The notes below the pieces were generated by a model. The model was not told where the DNA came from. It worked only from the letters and a program-made list of their open reading frames with translations, and made no database searches. This document shows positions 1 through 9,711 of a stretch of 41,560 nucleotides of DNA, in pieces (position 1 is the stretch's first letter; every line of letters begins with the position of its first letter). Position numbers and translations under genes: made by a program. The DNA comes from Lachnospiraceae bacterium (lineage in GTDB: Bacteria > Bacillota > Clostridia > Lachnospirales > Lachnospiraceae): contig JAUNDG010000022.1 of NCBI GenBank assembly GCA_030526195.1, forward strand, positions 1 through 41,560, given 5' to 3'.

Positions 1-373
1 GGGCGGGAACAAGATGATGGTGGGCAGAGATGTAGTCCTTGACGATGGTTTTACCACCAGTGAATCCACCCTTGCGAAGTTTATCAAGGCACACAACAGA
101 GTTTACAATGCCTGCTTTGAGTAGGCCGTCCAAAATGCCGGTGTAGCCACTCAGGAGAGTGGTTGTGGCCTTGCGGCCCTTCAATGCGTGTTGGACATCC
201 TCAAAGTCATGTTCTTTCATGCGGCGCAGTTTGGCGCGGGAAATGCCTGTACGACGTCCAAGGTCTGCGAGGTTGATTTCTTCCAGAGAGAACTTGTCTC
301 CCTGTTCAGCCATTATCTGCTGTATAGCTTCTGCTACTACTGGATTCATGGCTGCAAAGTTAGGTTTCTTCAT
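1..373 (-). CDS. IS21-like transposase, N-terminal part (cut by window edge)
   Basis: This reading frame starts at ATG 373-371 and runs open to base 1, giving about 124 residues with no stop. It begins MKKPNFAAMN. A helix-turn-helix-like stretch (LADLGRRTGISRAKLRRMKE) follows, then LSGYTGILDGLL and GFTGGKTIVKDYI. The last motif matches the 'GYTG..T.VKDY' segment that follows the DNA-binding part of IS21-family IstA transposases. A GGAG-type ribosome site lies just upstream (376-381). The DDE catalytic core and any IstB helper ATPase would lie left of base 1 and cannot be seen. Assignment to IS21 is from recalled family pattern, not alignment; another HTH-containing transposase is possible. 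Confidence 0.65.
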   Translation of the reverse strand, partial: MKKPNFAAMNPVVAEAIQQIMAEQGDKFSLEEINLADLGRRTGISRAKLRRMKEHDFEDVQHALKGRKATTTLLSGYTGILDGLLKAGIVNSVVCLDKLRKGGFTGGKTIVKDYISAHHHLVPA

Positions 374-435
374 GATTCCTCCTTTCACCGAGGGCTGGCT
401 ACCCTCTAAGTGTAAAGGATTTCATGAAATCATGA

Positions 436-503
436 TTGGCTATTTTCATCCGGCCAAAATTGGCGATTTTCGCCCGGCCCGGAATGGCTAATTCCGCCCG
501 GCG
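436..503. repeat. Three 20-bp direct repeats at 24-bp spacing
   Basis: Copies start at 436 (TTGGCTATTTTCATCCGGCC), 460 (TTGGCGATTTTCGCCCGGCC) and 484 (ATGGCTAATTCCGCCCGGCG). The exact 24-bp period and the position just upstream of the transposase gene fit transposase-binding repeats at an IS21-family end. A partial match (CATTCCGCCCGAG) follows near 575. Confidence 0.7.
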
Positions 504-746
504 CTAACAAAGGTTGCCATTCTTTTCAAACATTCACTAAGAAAAGCCATCCTACTCTATGTCAGCAAAAAAAACATTCCGCCCGAGGAGCCCGAAGACC
601 TGTCACATAGGAAGCTTGCTTGAGGAGACCATGTGACGGTTAGAGTTGAGGGGGATGAAGCGTGTGCTTAAGCAACAAAGAGCAAGGATGGCTTAGCTAA
701 TAATCTGCCAAGTTCGCATTTCCAAAAGACAGCATACATTTATATT
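504..746. other. Gene-free stretch between IS end and pnp terminator
   Basis: No convincing coding frame was seen. A 7-bp inverted repeat, GTCACAT (602-608) and ATGTGAC (631-637), is present. It could mark part of the element's outer boundary or be chance. Nothing else could be assigned. Confidence 0.4.
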
Positions 747-783
747 AAGAAAACCGCCACCTATCATGCGATAAGCAGCGGTT
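747..783 (-). terminator. Rho-independent terminator after pnp
   Basis: On the minus strand an outer stem AACCGC/GCGGTT and an inner stem CTTATC/GATAGG (one G-T pair) enclose a GCAT loop. The stem is followed by TTTTCTT. It lies about 30 bp past the pnp stop and closes the large minus-strand cluster. Confidence 0.85.
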
Positions 784-812
784 ATGTTATGCATTATATA
801 ATAATATGAGAA

Positions 813-2963
813 TTATTCGCAATCTTCCGGATCAGCGCAGGCGACCAGGTTGCCGAGGGCTTCCTGACCTTCCTTCGGGCAATCCTTGATGGAGAAGCTA
901 ATGCGACCCATCTTGTCCTTGCCAAGGCAGATAGCGCGGACAACATCACCCAGCTGAAGGACATCTTCAACCTTGTTGATGCGTGTGTTAGCGATCTTGG
1001 AGATGTGAACCATGCTCTCCTTGCCGGGAGCGAACTCAAGGAAGGCACCGAATTCCTTAATGGACACGACCTTACCTGTGAGAATCATACCCTTTTCGAA
1101 TTCTGTTACGATGATGCGGATAGCCTGAGCAGCCTGTTCCATCTTTTCGGCATCATCACCGCAGATAGAAACCTTGCCGTCATCGTCGATGTCGATCTGG
1201 ACACCGTACATATCGATAAGAGCGTTGATGGTCTTACCTCTCTGGCCGACAACCTCACCGATCTTTTCCGGATCGATGGTGATGGACATGATCTTCGGCG
1301 CATACTTGGACAGTTCCTTACGCGGCTCGGCGATGCACTTTTCCATAACCTCTGTGAGGATATATTCACGAGCTTCCTTTGTGCGACGGATAGCTTCTTC
1401 AACGATCGGACGTGTCAGACCGTGAATCTTGATATCCATCTGGATAGCTGTGATACCGTCATGAGTACCGGCAACCTTGAAGTCCATGTCGCCAAAGAAG
1501 TCTTCGAGACCCTGGATATCAGTCAGCACGATGTAGTCATCATCTGTTTCGCCTGTGACCAGACCGCAGGAGATACCGGCAACAGCCTTCTTGATCGGAA
1601 CACCGGCAGCCATCAGAGCCATAGAGGAAGCACAGATGGAAGCCTGTGATGTGGAACCGTTGGACTCGAATGTTTCAGAGACCGCACGGATAGCATACGG
1701 GAATTCTTCTTCGCTCGGCAGAACCGGAATCAGAGCCTTTTCAGCCAGGGCACCATGACCGATTTCACGACGACCCGGACCACGTGACGGCTTTGTTTCA
1801 CCGACAGAGTATGACGGGAAGTTGTACTGATGCATGTAGCGGGCCTTTGTGATGAACGGGTTCAGACCTTCGATCTTCTGAGCTTCGGAAAGCGGAGCCA
1901 GAGTGACGCAGTCGCAGATCTGTGTCTGACCACGTGTGAACATGGCAGAACCGTGAGCACGCGGGATAAGATCAATCTCAGCGGCCAGCGGACGGATCTG
2001 GTTGATGGCACGGCCATCCGGTCTCTTCTGATCCTTCAGGATCATCTTACGAACGGTCTTCTTCTGATACTGATACAGGCAGTCGTCGATAAGACCCATC
2101 CATTCATCATTGTCGCCATATTTTTCCACGAACTGATCGCGGATAGCGGCGATGTTGTTTTCTCTTGTCTGCTTATCATCGGAGAAGACGGCCACTTCCA
2201 TCTGTTCCGGCGGGCAGATTTCCTTAACGGCAGCAAACAGATCTTCCGGGATCTCATAATGAGCGTAGTCATGTTTAGCCTTGCCGCATTCAGCGATGAT
2301 CTGATCGAAGAACTTGATGATCTCCTTGTTGACTTCATCGCACTTGTAGATAGCTTCGATCATGACATCTTCCGGCAGTTCGTTAGCGCCAGCTTCGATC
2401 ATGATGACCTTTTCACGTGTGGAAGCCACTGTCAGAGAAAGATCGGAATGCATTCTCTGTTCATAGCCCGGGTTGATCACGAATTCACCATCGATACGAC
2501 CCATCTGTGTCATAGCGCAGGGACCGTCGAACGGGATATCGGAAATTGATGTTGCCAGAGAAGAACCCAGCATAGCGACAACTTCCGGATCACAGGCCGG
2601 GTCAACAGACATGACCAGGTTGTTCAGGGTAACGTCGTTACGATAGTCCTTCGGGAACAGCGGACGCATCGGTCTGTCGATAACGCGGCTTGTCAGAACG
2701 GCATGTGTGCTGGCTTTGCCTTCACGCTTATTGAAGCCGCCCGGGAATTTACCGACGGCATACATCTTTTCTTCGAATTCCACTGAAAGCGGGAAGAAAT
2801 CGATGCCTTCACGCGGTGCACGGGAAGCTGTAGCTGTTGATAAAACAACAGTTTCACCGTAATGCATGAAACAGCAACCGTTTGCCTGCTTGCCTACGCG
2901 GCCGATATCGACTGATAATGTTCTGCCGCCGAGTTCCATAGAAAATGTTTTGTAATCTGCCAT
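813..2963 (-). CDS. pnp: Polynucleotide phosphorylase (PNPase)
   Basis: This 716-residue protein has the family's normal length. PNPase degrades RNA 3' to 5' using phosphate and is a core RNA-turnover enzyme in the cytoplasm. The two RNase PH-like halves are visible: an N-terminal one with FFPLSVEFEEKMYAVGKFPGGF, and a second one with RGQTQ and the FGDMDFKVAGT catalytic region. They are followed by a KH domain (IGEVVGQRGKTINAL) and a C-terminal S1 domain (GKVVSIKEFGAFLEF). The start is ATG with AGAAGGTGGAG upstream. It follows rpsO across a strong hairpin at 3040-3065, the classic rpsO-pnp arrangement. In other bacteria such an intercistronic hairpin is a termination or processing site, so reduced read-through into pnp is likely here. 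Confidence 0.97.
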   Translation of the reverse strand: MADYKTFSMELGGRTLSVDIGRVGKQANGCCFMHYGETVVLSTATASRAPREGIDFFPLSVEFEEKMYAVGKFPGGFNKREGKASTHAVLTSRVIDRPMRPLFPKDYRNDVTLNNLVMSVDPACDPEVVAMLGSSLATSISDIPFDGPCAMTQMGRIDGEFVINPGYEQRMHSDLSLTVASTREKVIMIEAGANELPEDVMIEAIYKCDEVNKEIIKFFDQIIAECGKAKHDYAHYEIPEDLFAAVKEICPPEQMEVAVFSDDKQTRENNIAAIRDQFVEKYGDNDEWMGLIDDCLYQYQKKTVRKMILKDQKRPDGRAINQIRPLAAEIDLIPRAHGSAMFTRGQTQICDCVTLAPLSEAQKIEGLNPFITKARYMHQYNFPSYSVGETKPSRGPGRREIGHGALAEKALIPVLPSEEEFPYAIRAVSETFESNGSTSQASICASSMALMAAGVPIKKAVAGISCGLVTGETDDDYIVLTDIQGLEDFFGDMDFKVAGTHDGITAIQMDIKIHGLTRPIVEEAIRRTKEAREYILTEVMEKCIAEPRKELSKYAPKIMSITIDPEKIGEVVGQRGKTINALIDMYGVQIDIDDDGKVSICGDDAEKMEQAAQAIRIIVTEFEKGMILTGKVVSIKEFGAFLEFAPGKESMVHISKIANTRINKVEDVLQLGDVVRAICLGKDKMGRISFSIKDCPKEGQEALGNLVACADPEDCE

Positions 2964-3035
2964 TTCTCCACCTTCTGCCCGAATGGGCGATAAAAAATTG
3001 TCGAATTCCGATCAAATATCGAAATCTGAAATACT

Positions 3036-3071
3036 AAAAGATGGGACAGAGCAATCTGTCCCATCCTTTTT
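3036..3071 (-). terminator. rpsO-pnp intercistronic hairpin / terminator
   Basis: An 11-bp perfect stem (GATGGGACAGA and TCTGTCCCATC, loop TTGC) is followed by TTTT on the minus strand. It could terminate most rpsO transcripts or be a processing site that leaves pnp with its own 5' end. The A-rich flank on the other side makes it roughly bidirectional. Confidence 0.8.
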
Positions 3072-3074
3072 TCA

Positions 3075-3341
3075 TTATTTACGAAGACCAAGTCTTTCGA
3101 TAAGAGCACGATATCTGTTGATATCTTTTTTCTTCAGATAACCAAGAAGGCTTCTTCTCTGGCCAACCATCTTAAGAAGACCTCTTCTTGAATGATGGTC
3201 TTTCTTGTGTGTTTTCAGATGCTCTGTCAGTTCGTTGATTCTGGCTGTCAGAACAGCAACCTGAACTTCCGGTGAACCTGTGTCGCCTTCAGTTCTGGCA
3301 TAAGCCTGCATGATTTCCTGTTTCTTTTCTTTTGCGATCAT
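3075..3341 (-). CDS. rpsO: 30S ribosomal protein S15
   Basis: This 88-residue protein begins [13 protein letters not shown]15 binds the central domain of 16S rRNA early in assembly of the small subunit. The [17 protein letters not shown] and HHSRRGLL motifs are diagnostic. The start at 3341 was chosen because GGAGG lies 7 bases upstream and all S15 proteins start near here; a longer frame to 3380 adds 13 unrelated residues. It has its own consensus promoter (3436-3464) and a leader of roughly 90 nt. In other bacteria S15 represses its own translation through leader RNA structure; that is possible here but not shown. Confidence 0.97.
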   Translation of the reverse strand: MIAKEKKQEIMQAYARTEGDTGSPEVQVAVLTARINELTEHLKTHKKDHHSRRGLLKMVGQRRSLLGYLKKKDINRYRALIERLGLRK

Positions 3342-3435
3342 AATGATTCCTCCAAATAAATCTTTAAATCTATGAGCCAATCACTAAGAAGCAGCCGGAG
3401 CAGCCAACATCTGAGTGGTGGTCGCGTACTTTAAT

Positions 3436-3464
3436 ACTATATCATGTACCCCACACTGTGTCAA
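3436..3464 (-). promoter_or_regulatory. Sigma-A promoter of rpsO-pnp
   Basis: On the minus strand there is TTGACA (3459-3464), a 17-bp spacer and TATAGT (3436-3441), nearly perfect consensus. Transcription would start about 90 nt before the S15 ATG. The region 3465-3579 between this promoter and ribF holds no other clear signal. Confidence 0.85.
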
Positions 3465-3579
3465 CGAGAACCTGACAATCTTCGGACAGAACCCACCCTG
3501 CGTTTTTGGGAAAGCATCTGAAAGACTGACGGCATCGTCAACACCATCGGTATCCGGATCCTGACAGAATCCTCGCTCC

Positions 3580-4554
3580 TTACCGCTTCCGGTGGAACTG
3601 CATATCCTGCACGGTACCGCGGATCAGCTTGCGGGGATCCCCCTGGTTGAGGATGATATCGTTTACCTTGAAGAATGTCTCCGTCTCCGCCTTGTCCAGC
3701 ACCAGACGCTGGGCCAGCTCGGTCACGGACTTAAACTTTCGTTCGGGCCGTGTGTAATGATAGAAGTACACACGCATCTCCTTACCATAGATATCGCCTT
3801 TGAAGTTGTGGATGTGCGTCTCCACCATCAAAGCCTTCCCGTCAACGGTGGGCTTATTGCCGATATTGGTCATACCGGTGTAGCGCTTGTTGTCGATCTT
3901 CACCATGGTGGCATAAACACCATTGGGCGGCAGATACTTATTAGCCGGCGGCACGATGTTCGCCGTGGGTGTTGAAATCTGACGGCCCAGCTGATTGCCG
4001 GTTATGACCTTGCCCTCCAGGCTGTAAAAATAACCCAGACGGTCATTCACCATTTCCATGGCCCCGATCTCAAGGCACTGACGGATAGATGAGCTGCTGA
4101 CCCGATCGCCCTCTTCTGCCAGAATAATGGGCATGACGTGACAGGCCACCCCCACCTTTTCAAGCTCAGCTTTCAGGTAAGCCGCATCGCCCTTCCGGGC
4201 CCGGCCGAAGCGATAGTTTTCACCCACCACCACAGCTTTGGCATTGACCCTTTTGATCAGTACCTCATGGATGAAGTCATCCGGTTCAATGGACTTAAAC
4301 TCATCCGTCAAGGGCAACTCCATGGTGATCTTGATGCCATACTTATCAAGCCAGAAGAGGCGTTCCTCCCGGGTCAGCAGCATTTTTTCGCTGTTATCGA
4401 AAATAAAGGCTGCCGGTACCAGGTCATCCCCTGCCAGCTTAACCGTCTTGCGCAGCAATGTCTGATGGCCGCGATGAAGACCGTCAAACTTGCCGAGCAT
4501 CACCACCGTGGGCACGGTATTATGGATATCTTCAAGTTTATTAAGAAAGATCAT
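3580..4554 (-). CDS. ribF: Bifunctional riboflavin kinase / FAD synthetase
   Basis: This 324-residue protein phosphorylates riboflavin to FMN and adenylates FMN to FAD. The N-terminal nucleotidyltransferase half shows LGKFDGLHRGHQTLL and the downstream SSSSIRQCLEIG segment. The C-terminal flavokinase half shows GRQISTPTANI (family pattern G...G.PTAN) and GVYATMVKI. It overlaps the start of truB's frame by 14 bp, the usual truB-ribF coupling in Firmicutes. No FMN riboswitch-like structure was recognised upstream. Length and order of domains are normal. Confidence 0.95.
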   Translation of the reverse strand: MIFLNKLEDIHNTVPTVVMLGKFDGLHRGHQTLLRKTVKLAGDDLVPAAFIFDNSEKMLLTREERLFWLDKYGIKITMELPLTDEFKSIEPDDFIHEVLIKRVNAKAVVVGENYRFGRARKGDAAYLKAELEKVGVACHVMPIILAEEGDRVSSSSIRQCLEIGAMEMVNDRLGYFYSLEGKVITGNQLGRQISTPTANIVPPANKYLPPNGVYATMVKIDNKRYTGMTNIGNKPTVDGKALMVETHIHNFKGDIYGKEMRVYFYHYTRPERKFKSVTELAQRLVLDKAETETFFKVNDIILNQGDPRKLIRGTVQDMQFHRKR

Positions 4555-5434
4555 AGAAAAATTTTACCAGTTTGATTTTCTGTTCGGCGGCTTCATAGCG
4601 GTAGATGCCGATGAAGTCACCGGTAGACGTATATACCCTGAATTCAACCCCGTCATTATCTTTGCTGAGGGGATGACGGATTCCCCGGCCGTTTAAGAGG
4701 AGTTTATCCTCTGCGGCATGGGCGGCATTAAGCCGCGGCATTTTTGAAAAGACACTGTCCACCGGCATAAGGCGCGCTTCCCGCTCTTCCGGCGTCATCT
4801 CACGCAGTTCGTCAAGAGACACCGCATTTTCGAGGGAAAAACTGCCCACACGGGTTCTGGTGAGGTGGGCCATAGCCGCGCCGCACCCAAGCGCCTCTCC
4901 GGCGTCATGGCACAACGTGCGAATATAAGCCCCCTTACTGCAGGTGACCTCAAAGGTCACCTCCGGCAGGTCGATGCTGTGGATCTTAAGCTCGGAAAAA
5001 TGCACTTTTCGGGGCTTCCGTTCCACTTCGATGCCCTTCCGGGCCAGGTCCACCAGCTTCTGACCGTTGATCTTGATGGCGGAATACATGGGCGGCAACT
5101 GCATCTGATCCCCCATAAGGGCCTCCAGCGCCGATCGCACCTGCTCTTCCGTCACATTAACCGGTCGTTTCGTCAGGATGGTCCCGGATGTGTCCTGTGT
5201 ATCGGTGGTGATCCCGAGCCGCATCACGGCCCGGTAGGTCTTGGTTTCATTGGTGAGAAGGTCCACCACCTTGGTGCCCTTGCCCAGGCAAATGGGGAGC
5301 ACCCCCACGGCGTCCGGATCCAGAGTCCCGGTGTGGCCCACCTTCTTCATATTATAAAGCTTCCGGATGTGGTAGACGACGTCAAAAGATGTCATGCCGG
5401 GGGCTTTATTGACGATAATAATTCCGTTTGGCAC
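4541..5434 (-). CDS. truB: tRNA pseudouridine(55) synthase
   Basis: This 297-residue TruB makes the pseudouridine in the T-loop of tRNAs. The catalytic Asp39 sits in the GHTGTLDPDAVGVLP motif. NKAPGMTSFDVV at the N-terminus and SKGAYIRTLCHDAG further on are family signatures; a PUA-like C-terminus follows. The start is GTG at 5434, directly after the nrnA stop (TAAGTG), with AAAGGAG about ten bases upstream, so translation is probably coupled to nrnA. The 14-bp overlap with ribF downstream shows the same tight packing. Confidence 0.96.
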   Translation of the reverse strand: MPNGIIIVNKAPGMTSFDVVYHIRKLYNMKKVGHTGTLDPDAVGVLPICLGKGTKVVDLLTNETKTYRAVMRLGITTDTQDTSGTILTKRPVNVTEEQVRSALEALMGDQMQLPPMYSAIKINGQKLVDLARKGIEVERKPRKVHFSELKIHSIDLPEVTFEVTCSKGAYIRTLCHDAGEALGCGAAMAHLTRTRVGSFSLENAVSLDELREMTPEEREARLMPVDSVFSKMPRLNAAHAAEDKLLLNGRGIRHPLSKDNDGVEFRVYTSTGDFIGIYRYEAAEQKIKLVKFFYDLS

Positions 5435-6382
5435 TTACTGAAGCTCCTTTTCCACTGCTTTCATAAGGGTCTCCCGGACGGTGTCCGCTGTGCCCTCCAG
5501 GCTGGCACCTGCGGCCCGGATATGGCCGCCGCCGCCAAACTGATTGGCCAGGGCATTCACATCAAGGTAACGCGCGCTGCGGAAGGACACTTTGAACACG
5601 CCGTCCTTCAGCGGGTAGGCGAACACGGATACCTCAATGCCTTTGATAAGACGCATAGCCGAAACCACCTCACCAAGGTCCGGTCGCCGGGCCTCGTAGG
5701 CTGCCATGGTGGCCTCATCGAGCACCATGATGACCGCCTTGTCATGGGCGAACCGGATGCAGTGATCCAGGCAATAGCCCAGGATTTTCGACTGCTTGAA
5801 GGTCCGGGATGTAAAGGAATCGTAGACGATGGTGGCGGTATCGATGCCGTAGGTCATAAGATCCGCAGCGATCCGCAGCGTCTCCGGCCGGGCGTTTGAA
5901 TACTGGAACACACCGGTATCCTGAATAATGGCCAGATACAGCGCCTCGGCAATGGCCTTATCCAGATAAGCCGGATCCAGCAGCTCATAGAGCACCTCTG
6001 CACAGGAGCCGTAGGTTGATTTGATGACGGCCTGCTCCGCACTGGTGCCGTGATCCACATGGTGATCAATGCACAGGCTGTGCCTGGCTCTCTTAAATGT
6101 CTCAGCGGCAAAGCCGATCCGTTCGCTGTCAGCGCAGTCCAGCAGGATAAAGAGGTCCGGTTCAAGGCCGGTATCCTCGGAAATGATGCTGTCGACGCCC
6201 TCAAGGAAGGCGATTTCCTCCCGGGGCTTTTCCAGGAGTACCTGCACATCCAGCCCGGGGCATGCCTTCTTCAGATATAAACGAAGAGCCATGCAGCTCC
6301 CCAGGCAGTCGCCGTCGGGATTTACATGGCCGCTGATGACGACGGAATGAACTTCAGTTGTCAGAAAGTCCTGAATGGTCAT
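5435..6382 (-). CDS. nrnA: DHH-family phosphoesterase (nanoRNase/pAp phosphatase)
   Basis: This 315-residue protein degrades very short RNAs (nanoRNA), dephosphorylates 3',5'-pAp and in some species cleaves pGpG. Metal-binding motifs are visible: SGHVNPDGDCLGS near the N-terminus, LLDCADSERIG, CIDHHVDHG (the DHH motif), and the C-terminal DHHA1 substrate loop FGGGGHIRAAGAS. The ATG at 6382 is preferred: it is preceded by GAGGTGG at suitable spacing and fits the family's N-terminus. A TTG at 6400 would add six residues but has no ribosome site. The gene overlaps rbfA's 3' end and abuts truB, the standard rbfA-nrnA-truB order. Confidence 0.93.
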   Translation of the reverse strand: MTIQDFLTTEVHSVVISGHVNPDGDCLGSCMALRLYLKKACPGLDVQVLLEKPREEIAFLEGVDSIISEDTGLEPDLFILLDCADSERIGFAAETFKRARHSLCIDHHVDHGTSAEQAVIKSTYGSCAEVLYELLDPAYLDKAIAEALYLAIIQDTGVFQYSNARPETLRIAADLMTYGIDTATIVYDSFTSRTFKQSKILGYCLDHCIRFAHDKAVIMVLDEATMAAYEARRPDLGEVVSAMRLIKGIEVSVFAYPLKDGVFKVSFRSARYLDVNALANQFGGGGHIRAAGASLEGTADTVRETLMKAVEKELQ

Positions 6383-6731
6383 CTCCTGCCACCTCTTCAA
6401 TCATTTTTGTCATTTTGACACCGTATTCGATGGAATGGTCCGGCAGGAAAATGAGCTGCGGCGTGTGCCGCAGGTTCATATTCTTAGCCAGAGTGCTGCG
6501 GATGAAGCCCTCAGCACTCTTAAGACCCGCCATGGTGTCTTTTTCCATTTTCTCATCACCCAGAACGCTGATGTAGACCTTGCAGGTCTTCAGGTCTGTG
6601 GCAACGATGGCGTCTGTGACGGTTGTCATCATGGCAACGCGGGGATCCTTCAGATCATTTCTGATAATGGAGGACAGTTCGCGCTGCACTTCCTGATTCA
6701 ACCGGGTATTTTTTATACTGTTCTTTTTCAA
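6354..6731 (-). CDS. rbfA: Ribosome-binding factor A
   Basis: This 125-residue RbfA is a KH-fold factor that binds 16S rRNA and helps mature the 30S subunit. Family signatures are [20 protein letters not shown] and the stretch [29 protein letters not shown] near the end is also diagnostic. The start is TTG at 6731, overlapping the infB stop by four bases; no ATG lies upstream in frame, and GAGGTTG about ten bases before it serves as the ribosome site. It is translationally coupled to infB. Confidence 0.95.
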   Translation of the reverse strand: MKKNSIKNTRLNQEVQRELSSIIRNDLKDPRVAMMTTVTDAIVATDLKTCKVYISVLGDEKMEKDTMAGLKSAEGFIRSTLAKNMNLRHTPQLIFLPDHSIEYGVKMTKMIEEVAGDDHSGLSDN

Positions 6732-9610
6732 TCCTGTTCAACCTCAACCATCTTGTAGCATTCAACGATGTCTTCTTCGTGGAAGTCGTTGAAGTCCTCA
6801 AAGACGAGACCGCACTCGAAGCCTTCTCTGACTTCCTTGACGTCGTCCTTGAAACGTTTCAGTGATTTCAACTTGCCTTCATAGATCTTTTCGCCCTCAT
6901 GGAAGATACGGCACTGTGTGCCTCTTTCCACGACACCGTCACGCACAAGGGAACCGGCGATGTTGCCGATAACGGAAGCCTTGAAGATCTGACGGATTTC
7001 CACATGGGCTGTGACCTTTTCTTCGTAGACAGCGGCACGCATACCTTTGATGGCGCGTTCCACGTCTTCGATGGCCTGGTAAATGACGTTGTAAAGCTTA
7101 ACCTCAACATTTTCACGATCGGCACTGGCCTTGGCCTGAGCATCCAGACGGACATTAAAGCCGATGATGATGGCGTTGGAGGCAGAAGCCAGCGTAACGT
7201 CGGATTCGGTGATGGCACCAACGGCACCGTGGATCACCTTGACCACGATCTCGTCGTTGGACAGCTTAAGCAGAGACTGCTTGACAGCTTCCACAGAACC
7301 CTGAACGTCGGCCTTGACGATAAGCGGCAGTTCCTTGAGTGTACCCTCCTGGATCTGTTCGAAGAGATCGTTGAGTGACATCTGATGACGTGTTTCCTCA
7401 AGCAGTGTCTTCTTGCCTTCGTTGATGAAGGTAGCGGCGAATTCCTTGGCTTCCTTATCTGTGTTGAGGGAAACCAGAACCTCACCGGCTGACGGTACGG
7501 CGTTCAGACCGATGATCTCAACCGGCATAGACGGTGTGGCCTTCTTCAGTGTGCGGCCCTTTTCGTCTGTCATGGCACGGACCTTACCGGAAGCGGCACC
7601 GCAGGCGATGAAGTCGCCCTGCTTCAGGGTACCCTTCTGGACCAGGATGGTGGCTACCGGACCGCGGCCCTTATCCAGCTTGGCTTCCAGAACCAGACCT
7701 CTGGCCTTACGGTTCGGGTTAGCCTTCAGTTCAAGCACTTCGGCAGTCAGCAGGATCATATCCAGCAGGTCGTCGATGCCTTCGTGTGTCTTGGCGGAAA
7801 CCGGAACCACGATGGTGGAACCGCCCCAGTCTTCAGCGATGAGTTCGTATTCTGTCAGCTCCTGCTTGACACGGTTGATGTCAGCGGCCGGCTTATCGAT
7901 CTTGTTGACAGCGACAATGATCTCAACGCCGGCAGCCTTGGCATGGTTGATGGCCTCGACTGTCTGCGGCATGATACCGTCATCGGCAGCCACAACAAGA
8001 ACAGCGATATCTGTGGAGTTGGCACCACGCATACGCATGGCGGTGAAAGCTTCGTGACCCGGTGTATCCAGGAAGGTGATCTTCTGGTCTTTTGCTGTGA
8101 CCATGTAGGCACCGATGTGCTGGGTGATACCGCCGGCTTCACGGTCTGTGACATGAGTATCACGGATGGCATCAAGCAGAGATGTTTTACCGTGGTCAAC
8201 GTGACCCATGACGCAGACAACGGGCGGACGATGCTTCATGCTGTCTTCGCTTTCTTCTTCCTCAGCCAGCAGAGCGCCGATCACATCTTCCTTTTCCTCT
8301 TCTTCGGCAATGATGTCGAATTCCATGGCGATTTCCTGAGCTTTTTCGAACAGGACCTCATGGTTCACGGTGACCATTTCACCCTTCATGAAGAGGTTCT
8401 TGATGATCAGAGAGGCATTGATGCCCATCTTTTCAGCCAGATCGCGGATGGTGATACGATCCGGAATGGTGATTTCTGTAATCTTTTCAACCTTCTTGGC
8501 TTCCTGTTCCTTCGGCTTCTGAGTCTGCAGAGCCTTCGGGATGCGGTTGAACTGACGACCGCCGCGGTTGAAACGAGAATCCTGGTTGTTACGACGTTCA
8601 TCACGTTCCTTATCGCGATGCTTATCGCGGTAATCACGTGTTGTCTTGGAGGCTAAAGCTTCGCCTTCCACCGGAGCGGCCGGTCTCATGCCGCCACGGT
8701 TGCCGCCGAAGTTGCGGTTGCCGCCGTCACGACCCGGGGCACCGTCTCTGTTGAAGGGACGGTTGCCGCCCTGACCATTTCTGCCCTGGCCGTCACGACC
8801 CTGACCCGGTCTGCCATTGTTATTGAAGGGACGATTGCCGCCACGCTGACCGTCACGGCCGCCCTGGCCCTGGCCCGGTCTGCCATCACGATTCTGCGGA
8901 CCTCTGCCGCCCTGACGATTACCGTCGTTGGGGCGATTGTTGTTGCGCGGGCCCTGATTTCTGTCGCGGTTATCATTTCTGTCACGATTGTCGCGGGGAC
9001 CGCGGCCTTCGTTCTTTCTCCCCTGCTGGGGTCTTCCGGCATTTCTGTCCTGTGCAGGTCTTTCCTGTGCGGGTGTGCTCATTTTCTCTTCTTTCACTTC
9101 GGATTTGTTTTCTGTGCGGGCTGCGGCTTCTTTAGCCGGTGCAGCCGGCTGAGCATTAACGGGTGCGGCGGCTGCCGGTGCTTCGCTCTTCTTAGCGGGT
9201 GCCGGTGCGGCCTGAGTTTCTTTTACGGGTTCTGCGGGAGCGGCGGCTACCGGTGCCTCTTCAGCCTTCGGGGCTGCGGCCGGCTTCGGAGCCGGTTTAC
9301 GGGGCCGTCTGTTTAACTCCGTTGAAGCGTTCTGTGAACGGAGAACCCGGATAATGGTCTTTTTCTTCGGCTTGCCGTCGTCTGCTGCCTGATCGGCCGG
9401 TGCAGCCTTGGCTTCAGCCGGTGCTTCTGCCGGAGCCTTGGGGGCTGCCGGTGCTTTTCCGTATTTTTCACGCAGAATTTCCACTTCGTGATCGGGCACG
9501 TTGCTGACAGCGGTGATGGACTTATGACCCTTTTCGATCAGGTAATCCGCAATCTCACGCTTGTCACATCCCAATTCCTTTGCTAACTCGTGGACTCTGA
9601 TTTTTGGCAT
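6728..9610 (-). CDS. infB: Translation initiation factor IF-2
   Basis: IF-2 is the GTPase that brings fMet-tRNA to the 30S subunit. This copy is 960 residues. Order: IF2_N helix domain ([14 protein letters not shown], 1-45); an Ala/Pro/Lys-rich linker (50-175); an Arg/Gly/Asn/Asp-rich segment (about 183-355) with repeated RGG-, NRPFN- and GRPGQG-like units; a second IF2_N domain ([20 protein letters not shown]); the G domain with GHVDHGKT (469-476), DTPGH (515-519) and NKID (569-572); then the beta-barrel and C-terminal domains. ATG at 9610 has GGAGG eight bases upstream. It lies between ylxQ and rbfA. The long disordered segment is the one unusual part; the core is ordinary. Confidence 0.97.
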   Translation of the reverse strand: MPKIRVHELAKELGCDKREIADYLIEKGHKSITAVSNVPDHEVEILREKYGKAPAAPKAPAEAPAEAKAAPADQAADDGKPKKKTIIRVLRSQNASTELNRRPRKPAPKPAAAPKAEEAPVAAAPAEPVKETQAAPAPAKKSEAPAAAAPVNAQPAAPAKEAAARTENKSEVKEEKMSTPAQERPAQDRNAGRPQQGRKNEGRGPRDNRDRNDNRDRNQGPRNNNRPNDGNRQGGRGPQNRDGRPGQGQGGRDGQRGGNRPFNNNGRPGQGRDGQGRNGQGGNRPFNRDGAPGRDGGNRNFGGNRGGMRPAAPVEGEALASKTTRDYRDKHRDKERDERRNNQDSRFNRGGRQFNRIPKALQTQKPKEQEAKKVEKITEITIPDRITIRDLAEKMGINASLIIKNLFMKGEMVTVNHEVLFEKAQEIAMEFDIIAEEEEKEDVIGALLAEEEESEDSMKHRPPVVCVMGHVDHGKTSLLDAIRDTHVTDREAGGITQHIGAYMVTAKDQKITFLDTPGHEAFTAMRMRGANSTDIAVLVVAADDGIMPQTVEAINHAKAAGVEIIVAVNKIDKPAADINRVKQELTEYELIAEDWGGSTIVVPVSAKTHEGIDDLLDMILLTAEVLELKANPNRKARGLVLEAKLDKGRGPVATILVQKGTLKQGDFIACGAASGKVRAMTDEKGRTLKKATPSMPVEIIGLNAVPSAGEVLVSLNTDKEAKEFAATFINEGKKTLLEETRHQMSLNDLFEQIQEGTLKELPLIVKADVQGSVEAVKQSLLKLSNDEIVVKVIHGAVGAITESDVTLASASNAIIIGFNVRLDAQAKASADRENVEVKLYNVIYQAIEDVERAIKGMRAAVYEEKVTAHVEIRQIFKASVIGNIAGSLVRDGVVERGTQCRIFHEGEKIYEGKLKSLKRFKDDVKEVREGFECGLVFEDFNDFHEEDIVECYKMVEVEQD

Positions 9611-9711
9611 TCACTATTCCTCCGATGCTTTATTACTCTCTATCTTCACTTACTTGTTCTATACGTCATATCGGACACACGCATCATACGCTTTCCCGGG
9701 CATTGCCAGGG

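Larger units (their letters stand above)
1..503 (-). mobile_element. Partial IS21-like insertion sequence, terminal region
   Basis: The transposase start and three direct repeats beyond it (436-503) together look like one end of an IS21-type element, whose termini carry several short direct repeats that bind transposase. The exact outer end is not certain. No clean target-site duplication can be identified because the other end is outside the window. The element sits downstream of the pnp terminator, so it does not interrupt the ribosomal operon. Confidence 0.55.

Noticed and set aside
3465-3560. Open minus-strand stretch reading like DPDTDGVDDA...DAFP (thrombospondin-type-3-like)
   Set aside because: It has no start codon or ribosome site, overlaps the rpsO promoter and is too short. 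Probably chance.
3342-4600. FMN riboswitch controlling ribF
   Set aside because: ribF is embedded in the operon and overlaps truB; no RFN-type conserved structure was seen.
4865-5899. 344-residue plus-strand open frame across truB and nrnA
   Set aside because: It lies antisense to two certain genes, spans their junction, and its translation has no recognisable domain.
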